A model generated the notes under the pieces. It was not told where the DNA came from, ran no database searches, and worked only from the letters and a program-made list of their open reading frames with translations. Both the position numbers and the translations under genes were made by a program. Positions 1-11,553 of a DNA stretch of 64,000 bases are shown in pieces; within the stretch, counting starts at the first letter, position 1; the number at the start of each line of letters is the position of its first letter. The stretch is from Shinella daejeonensis. GTDB lineage: Bacteria > Pseudomonadota > Alphaproteobacteria > Rhizobiales > Rhizobiaceae. Where the stretch lies: the NCBI RefSeq assembly GCF_024281235.1, contig NZ_JAHWXY010000001.1, positions 558,001 to 622,000 on the forward strand, read 5' to 3'.

Positions 1-431
1 CGCAGGGCGCCGCCGATGGAGCCGGGAATGCCGTAGTAGAACTCGAAGCCGGCGATGCCGTGATCGAGCGCCATGGCGGCGATATTCTTGTCGGGGCAGA
101 TCGCGCCCGCCTTGATCCTGTTCTCGCCGACAAGCTCCAGATCGCCGAACCCCTTGGCCGACAGGCGGATCACCACGCCGGGAATACCGCCGTCGCGGAC
201 CAGCAGGTTGGAGCCCACGCCGACCACGGTCAGCGGAACGTCCTCCGGCACGAGCTTCAGGAAGGCCGTCAGATCGTCGACGTCATGCGGCTGGAACATC
301 AGTTCGGCAAGGCCGCCGGCCCGGAACCAGGTCACGCGGTCCATCGGCGCATCGGGCGTCAGACGGCCGCGAATATCCTTCACGCCGTCGCCCAGCGCCT
401 CCAACAGCTTTGCACCATCAACCCGCTTCAT
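1..431 (-). CDS. murB: UDP-N-acetylenolpyruvoylglucosamine reductase MurB (partial, N-terminal part)
   Basis: MurB makes UDP-MurNAc by reducing the enolpyruvyl group with NADPH and FAD, an early cytoplasmic step of peptidoglycan precursor synthesis. About 143 N-terminal residues are visible; the rest lies beyond the left edge. The FAD-binding part is recognisable: [13 protein letters not shown] near residue 35, [19 protein letters not shown] near 70, and [10 protein letters not shown] at the cut. The ATG at 431 overlaps the murC stop (ATGA), so the two are translationally coupled. It is the last gene seen of the leftward dcw operon. Confidence 0.93.
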   Translation of the reverse strand, partial: MKRVDGAKLLEALGDGVKDIRGRLTPDAPMDRVTWFRAGGLAELMFQPHDVDDLTAFLKLVPEDVPLTVVGVGSNLLVRDGGIPGVVIRLSAKGFGDLELVGENRIKAGAICPDKNIAAMALDHGIAGFEFYYGIPGSIGGAL

Positions 432-1843
432 GCCACCTGCCCTGAAATTCCCGCCAGTTCGCCCGGCAATGCATGCGCCCAATGGGTGATGTTGCCCGCG
501 CCCAAGAGAACCACAAAGTCGCCGGGCTTTGCAATGCCGGCGACAATCGGCCCCAGCGCCTCCGGAGACGGCAGAAAGCGGGCGTCGCGATGCCCGGCCG
601 CCTTGATGCGCAGGACCAGTTCCTCGGACGTCACCCCTTCGATCGGGTCTTCCCCCGCCGCGTAGATCGGCGCGATCATCACCGTATCGGCCTCGTTGAA
701 GCAGCCTGCGAATTCCTCGACGAGACTGTGGACACGCGAATAGCGATGCGGCTGGTGGACCGCGATGACCCGCCCCCTGCATGCTTCGCGCGCCGCCATC
801 AGCGCGGCCCGGATCTCGACCGGGTGATGGCCGTAGTCGTCATAGATATGGACGTCGTTCCATGTCCCCGTCAGCGTGAAACGACGCTTGACGCCGGCAA
901 AGCCCGCCAGTCCCCGGACGATGGCCTCGGCGCTGATGCCGAGCCGCTGGGCGACGGCGATGGCTGCGGTGGCATTGGAGACATTGTGACGGCCGGGCAT
1001 CGGCAGGCGCAGGTCCTTGAACGCGATCACTTCGCCGGTGCGGCGGCGGCGGATCTCCACGTCGAAGACCGAGATCGCGCCGTCCATGCGCACATTGCCG
1101 AAGCGCACGTCGGCCTGGGGGTTTTCGCCATAGGTAATGACCTTGCGGTCTTCGATCCGGCTGACCATCGCCTGCACCTCGGGATGATCGAGGCACATGA
1201 CGCCGAAGCCGTAGAACGGCACGTTCTCCACGAACTGCCGGAAAGCGGCGCGCACGGCGTCGAAACTGCCGTAATGATCGAGATGTTCCGGATCGATATT
1301 GGTGACGACCGCCACATCCGCCGGCAACTTGAGGAACGTGCCGTCCGATTCGTCGGCCTCCACCACCATCCACTCGCCCTCGCCCATGCGGGCGTTGGTG
1401 CCATAAGCGTTGATGATGCCGCCGTTGATGACCGTCGGGTCGAGCCCGCCGGCTTCCAGCAGGGTCGCGACCATGGAGGTCGTCGTCGTCTTGCCATGGG
1501 TGCCGCCGATGGCGATGGCGTTGCGGAAGCGCATGAGTTCCGCCAGCATTTCGGCCCGGCGAACCACCGGCAGCAGCTTTTCGCGCGCCGCCATGAGTTC
1601 CGGATTGCTCTTCCTGATGGCCGTGGAGACGACGACCACTTCCGCGTCGCCGAGATTTTCCGCCTTGTGGCCGACAAAGACCTCAATGCCCTTGTCGCGC
1701 AGGCGCTGTACATTGGCGCTGTCGGCCTGGTCGGAGCCCTGCACGCGGTGGCCGAGGTTGTGCAGCACCTCCGCGATACCGCTCATGCCGATGCCGCCAA
1801 TGCCGATGAAATGAACGAGCCCTATGCTCTGGGGCATCTTCAT
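428..1843 (-). CDS. murC: UDP-N-acetylmuramate--L-alanine ligase MurC
   Basis: Cytoplasmic ATP-dependent ligase that adds L-alanine to UDP-MurNAc. At 471 aa it has the usual length. The N-terminal Rossmann motif [17 protein letters not shown] lies at about residues 11-27, the Mur ligase P-loop [12 protein letters not shown] at about 112-123, and the ATP/Mg segment EADESDGTF follows. The start overlaps the murG stop by 4 nt and the stop overlaps the murB start, as in a tightly packed dcw operon. A second Met at residue 3 is a possible start. Confidence 0.97.
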   Translation of the reverse strand: MKMPQSIGLVHFIGIGGIGMSGIAEVLHNLGHRVQGSDQADSANVQRLRDKGIEVFVGHKAENLGDAEVVVVSTAIRKSNPELMAAREKLLPVVRRAEMLAELMRFRNAIAIGGTHGKTTTTSMVATLLEAGGLDPTVINGGIINAYGTNARMGEGEWMVVEADESDGTFLKLPADVAVVTNIDPEHLDHYGSFDAVRAAFRQFVENVPFYGFGVMCLDHPEVQAMVSRIEDRKVITYGENPQADVRFGNVRMDGAISVFDVEIRRRRTGEVIAFKDLRLPMPGRHNVSNATAAIAVAQRLGISAEAIVRGLAGFAGVKRRFTLTGTWNDVHIYDDYGHHPVEIRAALMAAREACRGRVIAVHQPHRYSRVHSLVEEFAGCFNEADTVMIAPIYAAGEDPIEGVTSEELVLRIKAAGHRDARFLPSPEALGPIVAGIAKPGDFVVLLGAGNITHWAHALPGELAGISGQVA

Positions 1844-2961
1844 GGCCGTTCTCCCTTGAATTGCGCGATCGTCTCGCCGCCCGCAATAGCCTCAACCATG
1901 GAGGCGAGCAAGCGCGCGGCATCGGGTTTTCCCGTCTTTCTGGCGCTTGCGGCCATCGTCGCCATGCCGGACGGATCGTGCATCGCTTCGGTTATGAGGG
2001 CGGCGAGGCGCTCCGTCGAAAGCGCCGCCTGCGCGATCACCCGCGCGCCGCCCAGCGCCGAAAGCGCCGCCGCGTTCGCCGCCTGGTCGTGATCGAGCGC
2101 ATGGGGATAGGGCACCAGAATGGCCGGGCGGCCGATCACCGCCAGTTCCGACACCGTCGAAGCGCCGGAACGGCTGATCACCAGATGGGCGGCGGCGATA
2201 CGCGCGGCCATGTCGTTGAAGAACGGCGAAACCTCCGCCGGAACGGCAAGCTCCTCATAGGTTCGCACGACCTCGCCGCTGTCTTCCGGCCGCGCCTGCT
2301 GGGTGATCGAAAGCCGCGCCCGGTCTTCCGGCGCGAGCGCGGCGATGGCCGACGGGATGGCCTTGGAGAAGAATTGCGCGCCCTGGCTGCCACCGAACAC
2401 GACGAGACGGAACGGCCCGGCCTGCGAGGGCAGATAGGGATTGTCGGCCGCCGCGATCACGGCGGGGCGGACCGGGTTTCCCGTCGCCACGGTCTTCTGC
2501 GCATGGCGGCCGCCGCTCTCCGGCAGGAAACCGCCGGCGATCGCCGTGACGCGGTTCGCCAGCGCCCGGTTGGCCCGGCCCATGACGGCATTCTGCTCAT
2601 GGATCATCGACGGAATGCGCATGCCGGTCGCTGCCAGCAGCGGCGGCAACGTCGGATAGCCACCGAATCCGACCACCACCTTCGGCCGTAGCCGCGCCAT
2701 CAGCCGGCGCGCCGCGCGCAGGCCCCGCCACAGCGTGAACAGCGAGCGGGCGACGCTGACCGGGTTCTTCGAGCCGATCGTCGCGGAAGGAACCACATGG
2801 ATCTCGTCTGCGGGAAACTTTCCGGCGAAGCGCTCGGCGCGGCTGTCGGTGACAAGGTGGACCGACCAGCCGCGAGCCTGCAATTCATACGCCAGCGCCT
2901 CGGCGGGGAAGAGATGGCCGCCGGTGCCGCCCGCGGCGAGAAGAACGATACCCTTGCTCAT
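1840..2961 (-). CDS. murG: UDP-GlcNAc:lipid I N-acetylglucosaminyltransferase MurG
   Basis: Converts lipid I to lipid II on the inner face of the cytoplasmic membrane. The 373-aa product shows the GT28 fold: the N-terminal glycine-rich loop [15 protein letters not shown] (about residues 8-22), [16 protein letters not shown] near 95, the second loop [12 protein letters not shown] near 190, and the UDP-GlcNAc segment [26 protein letters not shown] near 265. It sits between ftsW (46-nt gap) and murC (4-nt overlap). Confidence 0.97.
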   Translation of the reverse strand: MSKGIVLLAAGGTGGHLFPAEALAYELQARGWSVHLVTDSRAERFAGKFPADEIHVVPSATIGSKNPVSVARSLFTLWRGLRAARRLMARLRPKVVVGFGGYPTLPPLLAATGMRIPSMIHEQNAVMGRANRALANRVTAIAGGFLPESGGRHAQKTVATGNPVRPAVIAAADNPYLPSQAGPFRLVVFGGSQGAQFFSKAIPSAIAALAPEDRARLSITQQARPEDSGEVVRTYEELAVPAEVSPFFNDMAARIAAAHLVISRSGASTVSELAVIGRPAILVPYPHALDHDQAANAAALSALGGARVIAQAALSTERLAALITEAMHDPSGMATMAASARKTGKPDAARLLASMVEAIAGGETIAQFKGERP

Positions 2962-3007
2962 GGGACGAGTGCCTTATGCGTTGAATGGAAGCGGACCATA
3001 TCCCGCA

Positions 3008-4159
3008 TCACTCCGCCGCCACGATGCCGCCGCGAAACAGGCTGCGCTCGGAGGCCCGCTTTTCCGGCCGGCGGCGGGTGAGCGCCAGGATGAAGCCGGC
3101 CGTCACGCAGATCGCGATCATCGACGAGCCGCCGTAGGAAATCAGCGGCAGCGTCATGCCCTTGGCCGGCAGCAGTTCGAGGTTCACGCCGATGTTGATC
3201 ATCGACTGGATGCCGAGTTGCAGCACGAGGCCGGCGACGGCGAAACGGGTGAAGTCGTTGCGCTCGCGGAAGGCATGGTTCAGGCCGCGCATCACCACGA
3301 AGGCGAAGATGGCGACGACGACCATGCAGAAGACGATACCGAATTCCTCGGCCGCCACCGAGAAGATGAAGTCGGTATGACTGTCCGGGATGATGCGCTT
3401 GACGATCCCCTCGCCCGGTCCCTGGCCGAACCAGTCGCCGCGAATGATCGCCTCGCGGGCGGTGTCGACCTGGAAGGTATCGCCTTCGCCGGTGAGGAAG
3501 CGGTCGATACGGCCGGCGACGTGCGGAAGCATCGTATAGGCCGCGAGCAGACCGCCCGCGCCGAGCCCGCCGAGAAGAATGATCCACAGCCACGGCATGC
3601 CGGCCATGAAGAACATCCCGCCCCAGACCGCCGCCGTCAGGATCGTCTGTCCGAGGTCGGGCTGGGCGACGAGAAGCACTGCGACGATCCCGAACAGGAG
3701 GATGGCGAAGAAGTTTCCGGGGATTTCCGGCTGGCGCGCATGTTCGGCGAAAAGCCAGGCGCAGATGACCACGAAGGCAGGTTTCATGAATTCCGACGGC
3801 TGGATGGAAAGGCTGCCGATGGAGATCCAGCGCCGCGACCCCTTCACCTCCACCCCGAAGAACAGCGCCAGCAGCATGGCGGCGAGCGACAGGACGAGCA
3901 GGATCATCGCCGCCCGGCGCACCTGACGCGGCGTCAGGAAGGAAGCCCCGAGCATCACCGCGATGGCCGGCAGCAGAAAGGCCGCATGGCGCTTGACGAA
4001 ATGGAAACTGTCGAGCCCGAGCCGCTCGGCCACCGCCGGGCTCGCGGCGAAGGACAGCATGAAGCCGAGCCCCAGCAGCAGGATGAAAGCCGCAAGGAAG
4101 AACCGGTCGATGGTCCAGAACCAGTCCGCCAGTGCACCACGTTCAGCACGACTCACCAT
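3008..4159 (-). CDS. ftsW: Septal SEDS peptidoglycan polymerase FtsW
   Basis: SEDS-family integral membrane glycosyltransferase that polymerises lipid II at the septum together with the transpeptidase FtsI, also encoded in this cluster. It has 383 aa with about ten hydrophobic segments. The family motifs are clear: SLSIQPSEFMKPAFV near residue 125, GQGPGEGIVKRIIPDSHTDFIFSVAAEEFG near 245-275, and LPLISYGGSSMIAICVTAGFIL near 335-355. It lies 64 nt after murD and 46 nt before murG. Confidence 0.96.
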   Translation of the reverse strand: MVSRAERGALADWFWTIDRFFLAAFILLLGLGFMLSFAASPAVAERLGLDSFHFVKRHAAFLLPAIAVMLGASFLTPRQVRRAAMILLVLSLAAMLLALFFGVEVKGSRRWISIGSLSIQPSEFMKPAFVVICAWLFAEHARQPEIPGNFFAILLFGIVAVLLVAQPDLGQTILTAAVWGGMFFMAGMPWLWIILLGGLGAGGLLAAYTMLPHVAGRIDRFLTGEGDTFQVDTAREAIIRGDWFGQGPGEGIVKRIIPDSHTDFIFSVAAEEFGIVFCMVVVAIFAFVVMRGLNHAFRERNDFTRFAVAGLVLQLGIQSMINIGVNLELLPAKGMTLPLISYGGSSMIAICVTAGFILALTRRRPEKRASERSLFRGGIVAAE

Positions 4160-4223
4160 GTTTCTATCCTCTCAAGGCGCTTTCCGCCGGCGGTCGCGCC
4201 GCCCCGGAAAATCTTGTCAAACG

Positions 4224-5624
4224 TCAGCCATCGGCCGAAACGAGCATGGTCACGCCCGGCAGCGCCGCCACATGGCCCACGAAGGCGTCGCCCCGCACCT
4301 CGAAACTCTTGTACTGGTCGAAGCTTGCGCAAGCCGGGGAAAGCAGTACGGCGGCGGGACCGCCCGCCCGCTCCGCATCCGCCGCCGCGTCCCGCACGGC
4401 CTGCTCGAGCGTTCCCGAAATCACGTAAGGCACGGCGGCGCGCAACGTCCCGGCGAAGGTCTCCGCCGCCTCGCCGATCAGATAGGCCTTGGCGATCTTC
4501 GGGAAGAAGCCGGACAGCGTCGTGATGCCCCCCTCCTTGGCGAGCCCGCCGGCGATCCAGTAGATACGCTCGAAGCTTGACAGCGCCGGGGCGGCTGCAT
4601 CGGCATTCGTCGCCTTGGAATCGTTGACGAAAAGCACCTCTGCCCTGCGGCCCACCGGTTGCATCCGGTGCTTCAGGCCGGGAAAGGACGTCAAGCCGGC
4701 CCGGATGTCGGCCTCGTCCATGCCGATGGCGAGGCAGGTGGCGATGGCCGCGGCGGCGTTTTGCGCATTATGCGCACCCCGCAACGTCTCGATACCCGCC
4801 AGATCGACGATCGCGCGCGCCGCGCCGCCCCGATCCTGCAACAGCCGGGTTCCCTCGGCATGAATGCCGTCGGCAAGCGGATGGCGCTTGGAGATTCGGA
4901 CGACCGTGGCGCCCGTACGTTCGATCCGGTCGGCGATCCGTTCGCAGAAACCGTCGTCGACGCCGACGATGGCCGTGCGGCTTGCCGCCACCAGCCGTTC
5001 CTTGACCCCGGCATAGTGCTGCATCGTGCCGTGCCGGTCGAGGTGGTCGGGCGTGAGGTTGAGCAGGATGCCGACCGACGGATCGAGCGTCGGCGCAAGG
5101 TCGATCTGATAGGACGAGCATTCGACGACATGGAAGCGGCCGGCCTTCGGCGGATCGAGCGTCAGGACCGCCGTGCCGATATTGCCGCCGAGTTGCGTAT
5201 CGCGCCCGCTCGACAGCAGGATATGGGCGATGAGCGCGGTGGTGGTCGACTTGCCGTTGGTGCCGGTTATGGCGATGAACGGGCTGTCGGGCGCATGGAC
5301 GCGCCGTTCGCGCGCGAAAAGCTCCACGTCGCCGACCACCTCGACGCCGGCGGCATGCGCCAGTTCGGCGCTCCAGTGCGGTTTCGGATGGGTGAGCGGA
5401 ACACCCGGCGACAACACCAGCGCATCCACCGTGGCCCAGTCGAGCGCACGCAGGTCGCCGGTGGCGATACCCGCGGCGGCGGCGTTCTCGACGCTTGCGG
5501 GATTGTCGTCCCAGGCGACGACTTTCGCCCCCCCGGCGGCGAGCGCCAGCGCCGTCGCAAGCCCCGATCCGCCGAGGCCGAACAGCGCGGCCGTCTTGCC
5601 CTTGAAGGTGGTGACGGGGATCAT
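4224..5624 (-). CDS. murD: UDP-N-acetylmuramoylalanine--D-glutamate ligase MurD
   Basis: Cytoplasmic ligase that adds D-glutamate to UDP-MurNAc-L-Ala. I chose the ATG at 5624 (466 aa) because the protein then begins [21 protein letters not shown], placing the Rossmann glycine loop at the normal position; the open frame extends 19 codons further upstream without homology. The P-loop [16 protein letters not shown] is near residue 119, the [12 protein letters not shown] segment near 190, and [11 protein letters not shown] near 330. Only 7 nt separate it from mraY. Confidence 0.95.
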   Translation of the reverse strand: MIPVTTFKGKTAALFGLGGSGLATALALAAGGAKVVAWDDNPASVENAAAAGIATGDLRALDWATVDALVLSPGVPLTHPKPHWSAELAHAAGVEVVGDVELFARERRVHAPDSPFIAITGTNGKSTTTALIAHILLSSGRDTQLGGNIGTAVLTLDPPKAGRFHVVECSSYQIDLAPTLDPSVGILLNLTPDHLDRHGTMQHYAGVKERLVAASRTAIVGVDDGFCERIADRIERTGATVVRISKRHPLADGIHAEGTRLLQDRGGAARAIVDLAGIETLRGAHNAQNAAAAIATCLAIGMDEADIRAGLTSFPGLKHRMQPVGRRAEVLFVNDSKATNADAAAPALSSFERIYWIAGGLAKEGGITTLSGFFPKIAKAYLIGEAAETFAGTLRAAVPYVISGTLEQAVRDAAADAERAGGPAAVLLSPACASFDQYKSFEVRGDAFVGHVAALPGVTMLVSADG

Positions 5625-5631
5625 CGCCGCC

Positions 5632-6732
5632 TCACCGCAGCTTGAGGGTGGACAGCCCCACCAGCGCGAGAATGACCGCAATGATCCAGAAACGCACCAC
5701 GACCTGGCTTTCCGTCCAGCCCTTCTTCTCGAAATGATGATGGATCGGGGCCATCAGGAAGACCCGCTTTCCGGTGAGCTTGAAGGAGGCGACCTGGATG
5801 ATCACCGACAGCGTCTCGATGACGAAAAGACCGCCGATGATCGCCATGACGATCTCGTGCTTGGTGGCGACGGCGACAGAACCGATGAGACCGCCGAGCG
5901 CCAGCGAGCCGGTATCGCCCATGAAGATCGCCGCCGGCGGGGCGTTGAACCACAGGAATCCGAGGCCGGCCCCGATCACCGCCCCGAGCACGACGGCCAG
6001 TTCGCCCGTGCCGGGCACGAAATGGATTTGCAGGTAGTTGGCAAAGACCGCATTGCCGGCCAGATAGGCGATGACGCCGAAGGAGGCGGCCGAGATCATG
6101 ACGGGAACCGTCGCCAGCCCGTCGAGGCCGTCCGTCAGATTGACCGCATTGCCGGCCGCCACGATGACGAAACCGCCGAACAGCACGAAGAAGATGCCGA
6201 GATTGACAAGCAGGTCCTTGAAGAACGGAAAGGCGACGGAGGAGCCGAAGGTGGAGCCGGCCGCCCCCGCCGAAAGCGAGGCCCGCATCATGAAATAGGT
6301 GGCGATGCCGGCGATCACGAATTCCAGCCCGATCCGCGCCTTTCCGGAAAACCCCTTGTCGGTCTGCTTGGTGACCTTGAGATAGTCGTCGTAAAAGCCG
6401 ATCGCCCCGAAGCCGAGGGTCACGAGCAGCGTCGCCACCACATAGACGTTCGAAAGGTCGGCCCACAAGAGCGCGCTGCCGACGATGCCGGCGAGGATCA
6501 TCAGCCCGCCCATGGTGGGCGTACCGGCTTTCTTGAAATGCGTTTGCGGTCCGTCGGCGCGGATCGGCTGGCCCTTGCCCTGGCGGATGCGCAGCGACGA
6601 GATAATCATCGGGCCGAACAGGAAGACGATGATCGCCGACGTAAACAGCGCCGCGCCGGTGCGGAAGGTAATGTAGCGAAACAGGTTGAAGACCTGAACG
6701 GTATCGGCCAGTTCCACGAGCCAAAGCAGCAT
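5632..6732 (-). CDS. mraY: Phospho-N-acetylmuramoyl-pentapeptide transferase MraY
   Basis: Integral membrane enzyme that moves phospho-MurNAc-pentapeptide onto undecaprenyl phosphate to make lipid I. The ATG at 6732 gives 366 aa beginning [20 protein letters not shown], typical of proteobacterial MraY. Key motifs: [19 protein letters not shown] near residue 50-70, GFYDDYLKV near 115, the catalytic Asp region [13 protein letters not shown] near 195, and [12 protein letters not shown] near 325-335. It belongs to the leftward dcw operon, after murF. Confidence 0.96.
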   Translation of the reverse strand: MLLWLVELADTVQVFNLFRYITFRTGAALFTSAIIVFLFGPMIISSLRIRQGKGQPIRADGPQTHFKKAGTPTMGGLMILAGIVGSALLWADLSNVYVVATLLVTLGFGAIGFYDDYLKVTKQTDKGFSGKARIGLEFVIAGIATYFMMRASLSAGAAGSTFGSSVAFPFFKDLLVNLGIFFVLFGGFVIVAAGNAVNLTDGLDGLATVPVMISAASFGVIAYLAGNAVFANYLQIHFVPGTGELAVVLGAVIGAGLGFLWFNAPPAAIFMGDTGSLALGGLIGSVAVATKHEIVMAIIGGLFVIETLSVIIQVASFKLTGKRVFLMAPIHHHFEKKGWTESQVVVRFWIIAVILALVGLSTLKLR

Positions 6733-6856
6733 TGTCGCCCTTTCCCCAAACAAAGGTTGTCCGCGATCGTCGGCGCCACGCTCGGCCCTGCCTGACGGAA
6801 CCGGTATCCGATAAAAACAAAGAGGTCCGGCGGACGGGCGTCCGGCCGAACCTCGG

Positions 6857-8299
6857 TCAGGTGTCGCGCTCCCTCTCCGGGAACGGCGAATATTTGTCAA
6901 GCAGGGCGGCGACGATGCGGCTGAAACCGATCCCGTTGGAGGATTTCACCATCAGCACATCGCCGGGGCGCACCGCTTCCAGCGCGAAGGCCGCAAGTTC
7001 GTCGGCGTCCTGCCGGTATTCCTTGCGGACGTCCTCCGGGAGAGCGGAAACCAGCGCCGCCATCTCCGGGCCAGCAAGCCAGACATCCTTGATGCCCGCC
7101 TCGGCAAGCGGGCTGGCCAGTTCCGCATGGGCTTCGGCGGAAAACGCCCCCATCTCCAGCATGTCGCCGAGAAGCGCCACGCGCCGCCCGCCGTCGTGGG
7201 GTTCGCTGTCGCGCAGCAAGGCCAGGGCCGCCTGCATGGAGGCCGGATTGGCGTTGTAGCTTTCGTCGATCAGCGTGAACCAGCCGGCGCCGTGGGAGAG
7301 GCGATGGCGACGGCCGCGCCCCTTTTCCGGTTGCAGCGTGACAAGGCCCGCCATCGCCTTTTCGAGGTCGCCGCCGGCCAGATGCACGGCCCCCAGGACG
7401 GCCACGGCGTTTTCTGCGATATGCCGGCCTGCCGCGCGCATCGGCACCTCCAGCGTATGCCCGCCGATGAAGGCGCGCAGCACCCCGCCGGCGGGCGTTC
7501 CCGTATAATCGATCAGCCGGAATTCGGCGGCGGGATCGGCCCCGAAACCATGGATGTTGGCGACACCCGCCGCGCGCGCGGCTGTTTCCAGCGCTCCATA
7601 TTGCGCATTGTCGCGATTGAGGATGGCATGGCCGCCCGGCACCACGCCCTCGAAAATCTCGGCCTTGGCGGCCGAAATCTCCTCAAGGTCACGGAAATTG
7701 CCGAGATGAGCCGCAGCAATGGTGGTGACCAGCGCCACATGCGGACGGACCATGGCGACCAGCGGGCGGATCTCACCGGGATGGTTCATGCCGATCTCGA
7801 ATATTCCGTAGTCGGTGTCTTCCGGCATGCGCGCCAGCGTCAGCGGCACCCCCCAGTGATTGTTGAACGAGGCGACGGAGGCATGCACCGCGCCGGAGGG
7901 GGAAAGCGCCAGCCGCAGCATCTCCTTGCTGGTCGTCTTGCCGACCGAGCCGGTGACCGCGACGATGCGCGCGGCCGTCCGGTCGCGCGCCGCGCAGCCG
8001 AGATCGACCAGCGCCTCCAGAACATCGGGCACGACGATCATCGGCGTGGTGAGGCGGCCGAGCGCCGGCAGCTTCGCCTCGCTGACGACGAGCAGGGCCG
8101 CGCCGTTGGCCGCCGCGAGCGTGGCAAAGTCGTGACCGTCGACCCGGTCGCCTTTGATCGCGAAGAAGGCCTCTCCGGCCGAAATCGCCCGGCTGTCGAT
8201 GGAAATGCCGGTCACGCCCTCCGGCATCGGGCCGACCGGCCGGCCGTGCATGGCGGCGATGAGATCAGCGCTGGTCCAGAGCCATTTCACCGGTCGCAC
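6857..8299 (-). CDS. murF: UDP-MurNAc-tripeptide--D-Ala-D-Ala ligase MurF
   Basis: Adds D-Ala-D-Ala to UDP-MurNAc-tripeptide, completing the soluble precursor. It has 480 aa, with the substrate-binding segment [28 protein letters not shown] at about residues 31-58, the P-loop [14 protein letters not shown] near 114, and [15 protein letters not shown] near 350. The start is a GTG at 8299 overlapping the end of murE by 13 nt; an alternative GTG three codons later (8290) also fits. A 124-nt gap follows before mraY. Confidence 0.95.
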   Translation of the reverse strand: MRPVKWLWTSADLIAAMHGRPVGPMPEGVTGISIDSRAISAGEAFFAIKGDRVDGHDFATLAAANGAALLVVSEAKLPALGRLTTPMIVVPDVLEALVDLGCAARDRTAARIVAVTGSVGKTTSKEMLRLALSPSGAVHASVASFNNHWGVPLTLARMPEDTDYGIFEIGMNHPGEIRPLVAMVRPHVALVTTIAAAHLGNFRDLEEISAAKAEIFEGVVPGGHAILNRDNAQYGALETAARAAGVANIHGFGADPAAEFRLIDYTGTPAGGVLRAFIGGHTLEVPMRAAGRHIAENAVAVLGAVHLAGGDLEKAMAGLVTLQPEKGRGRRHRLSHGAGWFTLIDESYNANPASMQAALALLRDSEPHDGGRRVALLGDMLEMGAFSAEAHAELASPLAEAGIKDVWLAGPEMAALVSALPEDVRKEYRQDADELAAFALEAVRPGDVLMVKSSNGIGFSRIVAALLDKYSPFPERERDT

Positions 8300-9738
8300 A
8301 CCTCCAGAGCCTTGCGCAATTCCGCGTGGTCCGAAAACGGCAGGGTCACATCGCCGACGGTCTGCCCTTCCTCGTGCCCCTTGCCTGCGACGATCAGCGT
8401 ATCGCCCGGTTGCAACATCCCTGCGGCGACACGGATGGCCTCCGCCCGGTCGCCGATCTCGGTCGCGCCCTTCGCGCCCGCCAGAACCTCGGCGCGGATG
8501 GTCGCCGGAACCTCCGAGCGCGGATTGTCGTCCGTAACGATCACCACATCGGCAAGCCGCGAGGCGATTTCGCCCATGATCGGCCGCTTGCCCCGGTCAC
8601 GATCGCCGCCGCAGCCGAAGACCACGATGACCCGGCCGGTGGTGAAGGGACGCACCGAGGCGAGCACCTTTTCCAGCGCATCCGGCTTGTGGGCATAGTC
8701 GACATAGGCGAGCGCGCCGTTTCGGGCGTGGCCGACCAGTTCCAGCCGCCCGGATGCGCCGCTCAGCCGTTCGAGCGCCGCCATTGCGACGGAAGCCGGC
8801 ACGCCCGTCGAAAGGGCGAGACCCGCCGCGACGAGCGCATTGGCGACCTGGAAATCGCCGGCAAGCGGGATGTCGACCTCGTGGATGCCGCCGTCGAAAT
8901 GGATTTCCGCCGTCTGCTTGTGGCGAAAATGCTCGACCCGCTTCAAGGTGAGATAATCGCCCTTGCGGCCGACCGTGCGAACATCGAGCCCTGCCTTGCG
9001 GGCGCTTGCGGCAGCGGCGGCCGACCATTCGTCATCGGCATGGATGACGGCCGGCGCGCCCTTGGCCAGCAGCGTATCGAACAGCCGCATCTTGGCCGCC
9101 AGGTAATGTTCGACCGTCGGATGATAATCCATATGATCCCGGCCCAGATTGGTGAAGGCGGCCGCCGAAAGGCGCACACCGTCGAGGCGCGCCTGATCGA
9201 GGCCGTGGCTGGACGCCTCCATGGCGGCATGGGTGACGCCCGCCTCGGAAAGTTCCGCCAGAAGGGCATGCAGCGAGACGGGATCGGGCGTCGTCAGCGA
9301 ACCGTAGTCGTTGCGGCCGGGGGCGATCACCCCCGTCGTGCCGATCATCGCGGCGGCATGCCCCGCCTTCTCCCAGATCTGCCGCGTGAAGGACGCCACG
9401 GAGGTCTTGCCCGCCGTGCCGGTCACCGCCACCATGGTTTCCGGCTGGCGGCCATAGAAGCGCGCGGCGGCCAGCGCCAGGAAGCGGCGCGGCTCGGCGA
9501 CGGTGAAGACCGGCACCGGCGCATCCACGCCCGTTGCGGATGCCACCGCCACGGCCGCCGCCCCGCGCGACACCGCGTCCGCGATGAAAGCGGCGCCGTC
9601 CGCCCGGCTGCCGGAAAGCGCGACGAAGAGATCCCCCGGCTTCACCTTGCGGCTGTCGCTGGCGATACCGCCGACATCCGTCGCGGCGGCTACGCCCAGG
9701 TCGTATTGTTCGGGTCCGGCAAGGTCTCTGATCTTCAT
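8287..9738 (-). CDS. murE: UDP-MurNAc-L-Ala-D-Glu:meso-diaminopimelate ligase MurE
   Basis: Adds the third stem-peptide residue. The product has 483 aa. The motif DNPRSE near residue 403 is the signature of meso-DAP-specific MurE, so the cell wall is of DAP type. Other motifs: [20 protein letters not shown] near 25-44, P-loop [13 protein letters not shown] near 104, and [15 protein letters not shown] near 345-360. It lies 66 nt downstream of ftsI and overlaps murF. Confidence 0.96.
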   Translation of the reverse strand: MKIRDLAGPEQYDLGVAAATDVGGIASDSRKVKPGDLFVALSGSRADGAAFIADAVSRGAAAVAVASATGVDAPVPVFTVAEPRRFLALAAARFYGRQPETMVAVTGTAGKTSVASFTRQIWEKAGHAAAMIGTTGVIAPGRNDYGSLTTPDPVSLHALLAELSEAGVTHAAMEASSHGLDQARLDGVRLSAAAFTNLGRDHMDYHPTVEHYLAAKMRLFDTLLAKGAPAVIHADDEWSAAAAASARKAGLDVRTVGRKGDYLTLKRVEHFRHKQTAEIHFDGGIHEVDIPLAGDFQVANALVAAGLALSTGVPASVAMAALERLSGASGRLELVGHARNGALAYVDYAHKPDALEKVLASVRPFTTGRVIVVFGCGGDRDRGKRPIMGEIASRLADVVIVTDDNPRSEVPATIRAEVLAGAKGATEIGDRAEAIRVAAGMLQPGDTLIVAGKGHEEGQTVGDVTLPFSDHAELRKALEVCDR

Positions 9739-9804
9739 CGTTCGCTCTGTTCGTTCCGTTGCACGCCGTTTCGCTGCCGAATCGGCCTTTCAGTCTTTCT
9801 CCGT

Positions 9805-11553
9805 TCAATAAGACACCAGCAAGGCGGAACCGTCCTCGCCGAACTTCGGCTTTACACCGAGAAGCGCACCGGTCCGCCGGATGATCTCGCCGACCATCGG
9901 CGCGGCGTTGAGGCCGGCGGTGCGGCCTCCGTTTTCCCCCGTCTGCGGCGCGTCGATGAAGGTCAGCACCACATATTTCGGATCGTTGATCGGGAAGGCG
10001 GAAAGAAAGCTGTTGAAATTCTGGTTGTTGGAATAGCGGCCGTTCACGACCTTGTTCGCCGTCCCGGTCTTGCCGCCGACGTCGAAGCCCGCCACCTGCG
10101 CCCGCCGGCCGGAACCGTCATTGGCGTTGAGCTGGAAGAGATAGCGCATCGCATCGACCGTCGAGGGCTTGACCACCACGCGGGCGATGTCGTTCGCCTC
10201 TTCCTCCGTTCGCGGCAGGAAGGTCGGGTTGATGAGCTTGCCGCCGTTCATGAGCGCCATGGCGGCGACCGCCGTCTGGAGCGGCGTCGTCGAAACGCCG
10301 TGGCCGAAGGAAATGGTGATCGAGTTGATCTTCTTCCATTCGCGCGGCTGCGACGGCGTCTTCACCTCCGGCAGCTCCGTTTCCATCCGGGTGAGCAGCC
10401 CCATGCGCGTCAGGAACTCCTTATGCGCGGGAATGCCGACGACATCGGCCATCTTCGCCGTGCCGATATTGGAGGAATACTGGAAAATCTCCGGAACGGT
10501 GAGGACGCGATGCTTGCCGTGGAAGTCCTTGATGGTGAAGCCGCCGATGCGGATCGGCGCACGCGCGTCGAAACTGTCGGTAAGCTTCACCTTGCCCGAA
10601 TCGAGCGCCATCGCCGTCGTGAAGCTCTTGAAGGTCGATCCCATCTCGAACGTGCCGTTCGACATGCGGTTCATCCAGCCTTCCTTCGCCCCTTCGGCCG
10701 GATTGTTGGGATCGTAATCGGGATAGGACGCCATCGCCAGCACTTCGCCGCTATGCACGTCGAGCACCACCGCGCCGGCGGCCAGCGCCTCGTATTTCTC
10801 CGTGCTGGTCTTGACGACGTCGCGCACGATCGACTGCACCCGCAGGTCGATGGAAAGACGCACCGGCTCGAGCTTGGCGTCGCTGGTCATGCCGATGGCG
10901 GCGAGATCGGCAAGCCCCTGATTGTCGATGAAGCGCTCCATGCCGGCGATGCCGCGGTTGTCGATATTGACATGGCCGAGAATATGCGAGGCGACCGGCC
11001 CGCCCGGATAGAAGCGCCGCTTCTCCGGCCGGAAGCCGACGCCCGGAATGCCGAGCGCCAGGATGCGGCTCTGCTGCTTCGGCGTAAGCTGCCGCCGCAA
11101 CCATTGGAAGCGTGATTTCGCCACCAGCTTGCGATAGATCTCGCGGCGGCTAAGATCGGGCAGAACGGTCGCCAGCAGTTCCACCGCCTCGTCCGGATCG
11201 ACGATCTTGTGGGGTTCCGCATAGAGCGAAACGGTGCGGATATCGGTAGCGAGAAGCTCGCCGTTACGGTCGATGATATCCGGCCGCGAAGCCATGAGGT
11301 GGTCGGCCGGCCCGATCGAGGAAACGCTCTCGGGCGAGGCCATGCCATATTGGACGAGACGCCCGCCGATGACCGCGTAGACGAGCCCGAAGCAGCAGAT
11401 GACGATGGCGACGCGATTGCGCGCCTGCGTGCCGGAGCGCTTGCGGGTGCCTTCGAAGGTCGAGCGGCCCGGCGCGCTACCGGCGCGATTGTCGCCGCCG
11501 GCGTTGAAATGCGCCTTGCTCTTGATGACCATGATACGGGACAGAAACGACAT
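9805..11553 (-). CDS. ftsI: Penicillin-binding protein 3 / division transpeptidase FtsI
   Basis: Class B penicillin-binding protein that crosslinks septal peptidoglycan and partners FtsW. The 582-aa product has a short basic cytoplasmic N-terminus, one membrane anchor at about residues 46-66 (VAIVICCFGLVYAVIGG), a dimerisation domain, and a transpeptidase domain. The three active-site motifs are present: STFK near residue 305, SSN near 360 and KTGT near 490. The start codon overlaps the last base of the ftsL stop (TGATG), indicating coupling. Confidence 0.95.
   Translation of the reverse strand: MSFLSRIMVIKSKAHFNAGGDNRAGSAPGRSTFEGTRKRSGTQARNRVAIVICCFGLVYAVIGGRLVQYGMASPESVSSIGPADHLMASRPDIIDRNGELLATDIRTVSLYAEPHKIVDPDEAVELLATVLPDLSRREIYRKLVAKSRFQWLRRQLTPKQQSRILALGIPGVGFRPEKRRFYPGGPVASHILGHVNIDNRGIAGMERFIDNQGLADLAAIGMTSDAKLEPVRLSIDLRVQSIVRDVVKTSTEKYEALAAGAVVLDVHSGEVLAMASYPDYDPNNPAEGAKEGWMNRMSNGTFEMGSTFKSFTTAMALDSGKVKLTDSFDARAPIRIGGFTIKDFHGKHRVLTVPEIFQYSSNIGTAKMADVVGIPAHKEFLTRMGLLTRMETELPEVKTPSQPREWKKINSITISFGHGVSTTPLQTAVAAMALMNGGKLINPTFLPRTEEEANDIARVVVKPSTVDAMRYLFQLNANDGSGRRAQVAGFDVGGKTGTANKVVNGRYSNNQNFNSFLSAFPINDPKYVVLTFIDAPQTGENGGRTAGLNAAPMVGEIIRRTGALLGVKPKFGEDGSALLVSY

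Noticed and set aside
8326-11115. A 929-codon open frame antisense to murE and ftsI
   Set aside because: Same reason: no recognisable domain, and the genes on the other strand are certain.
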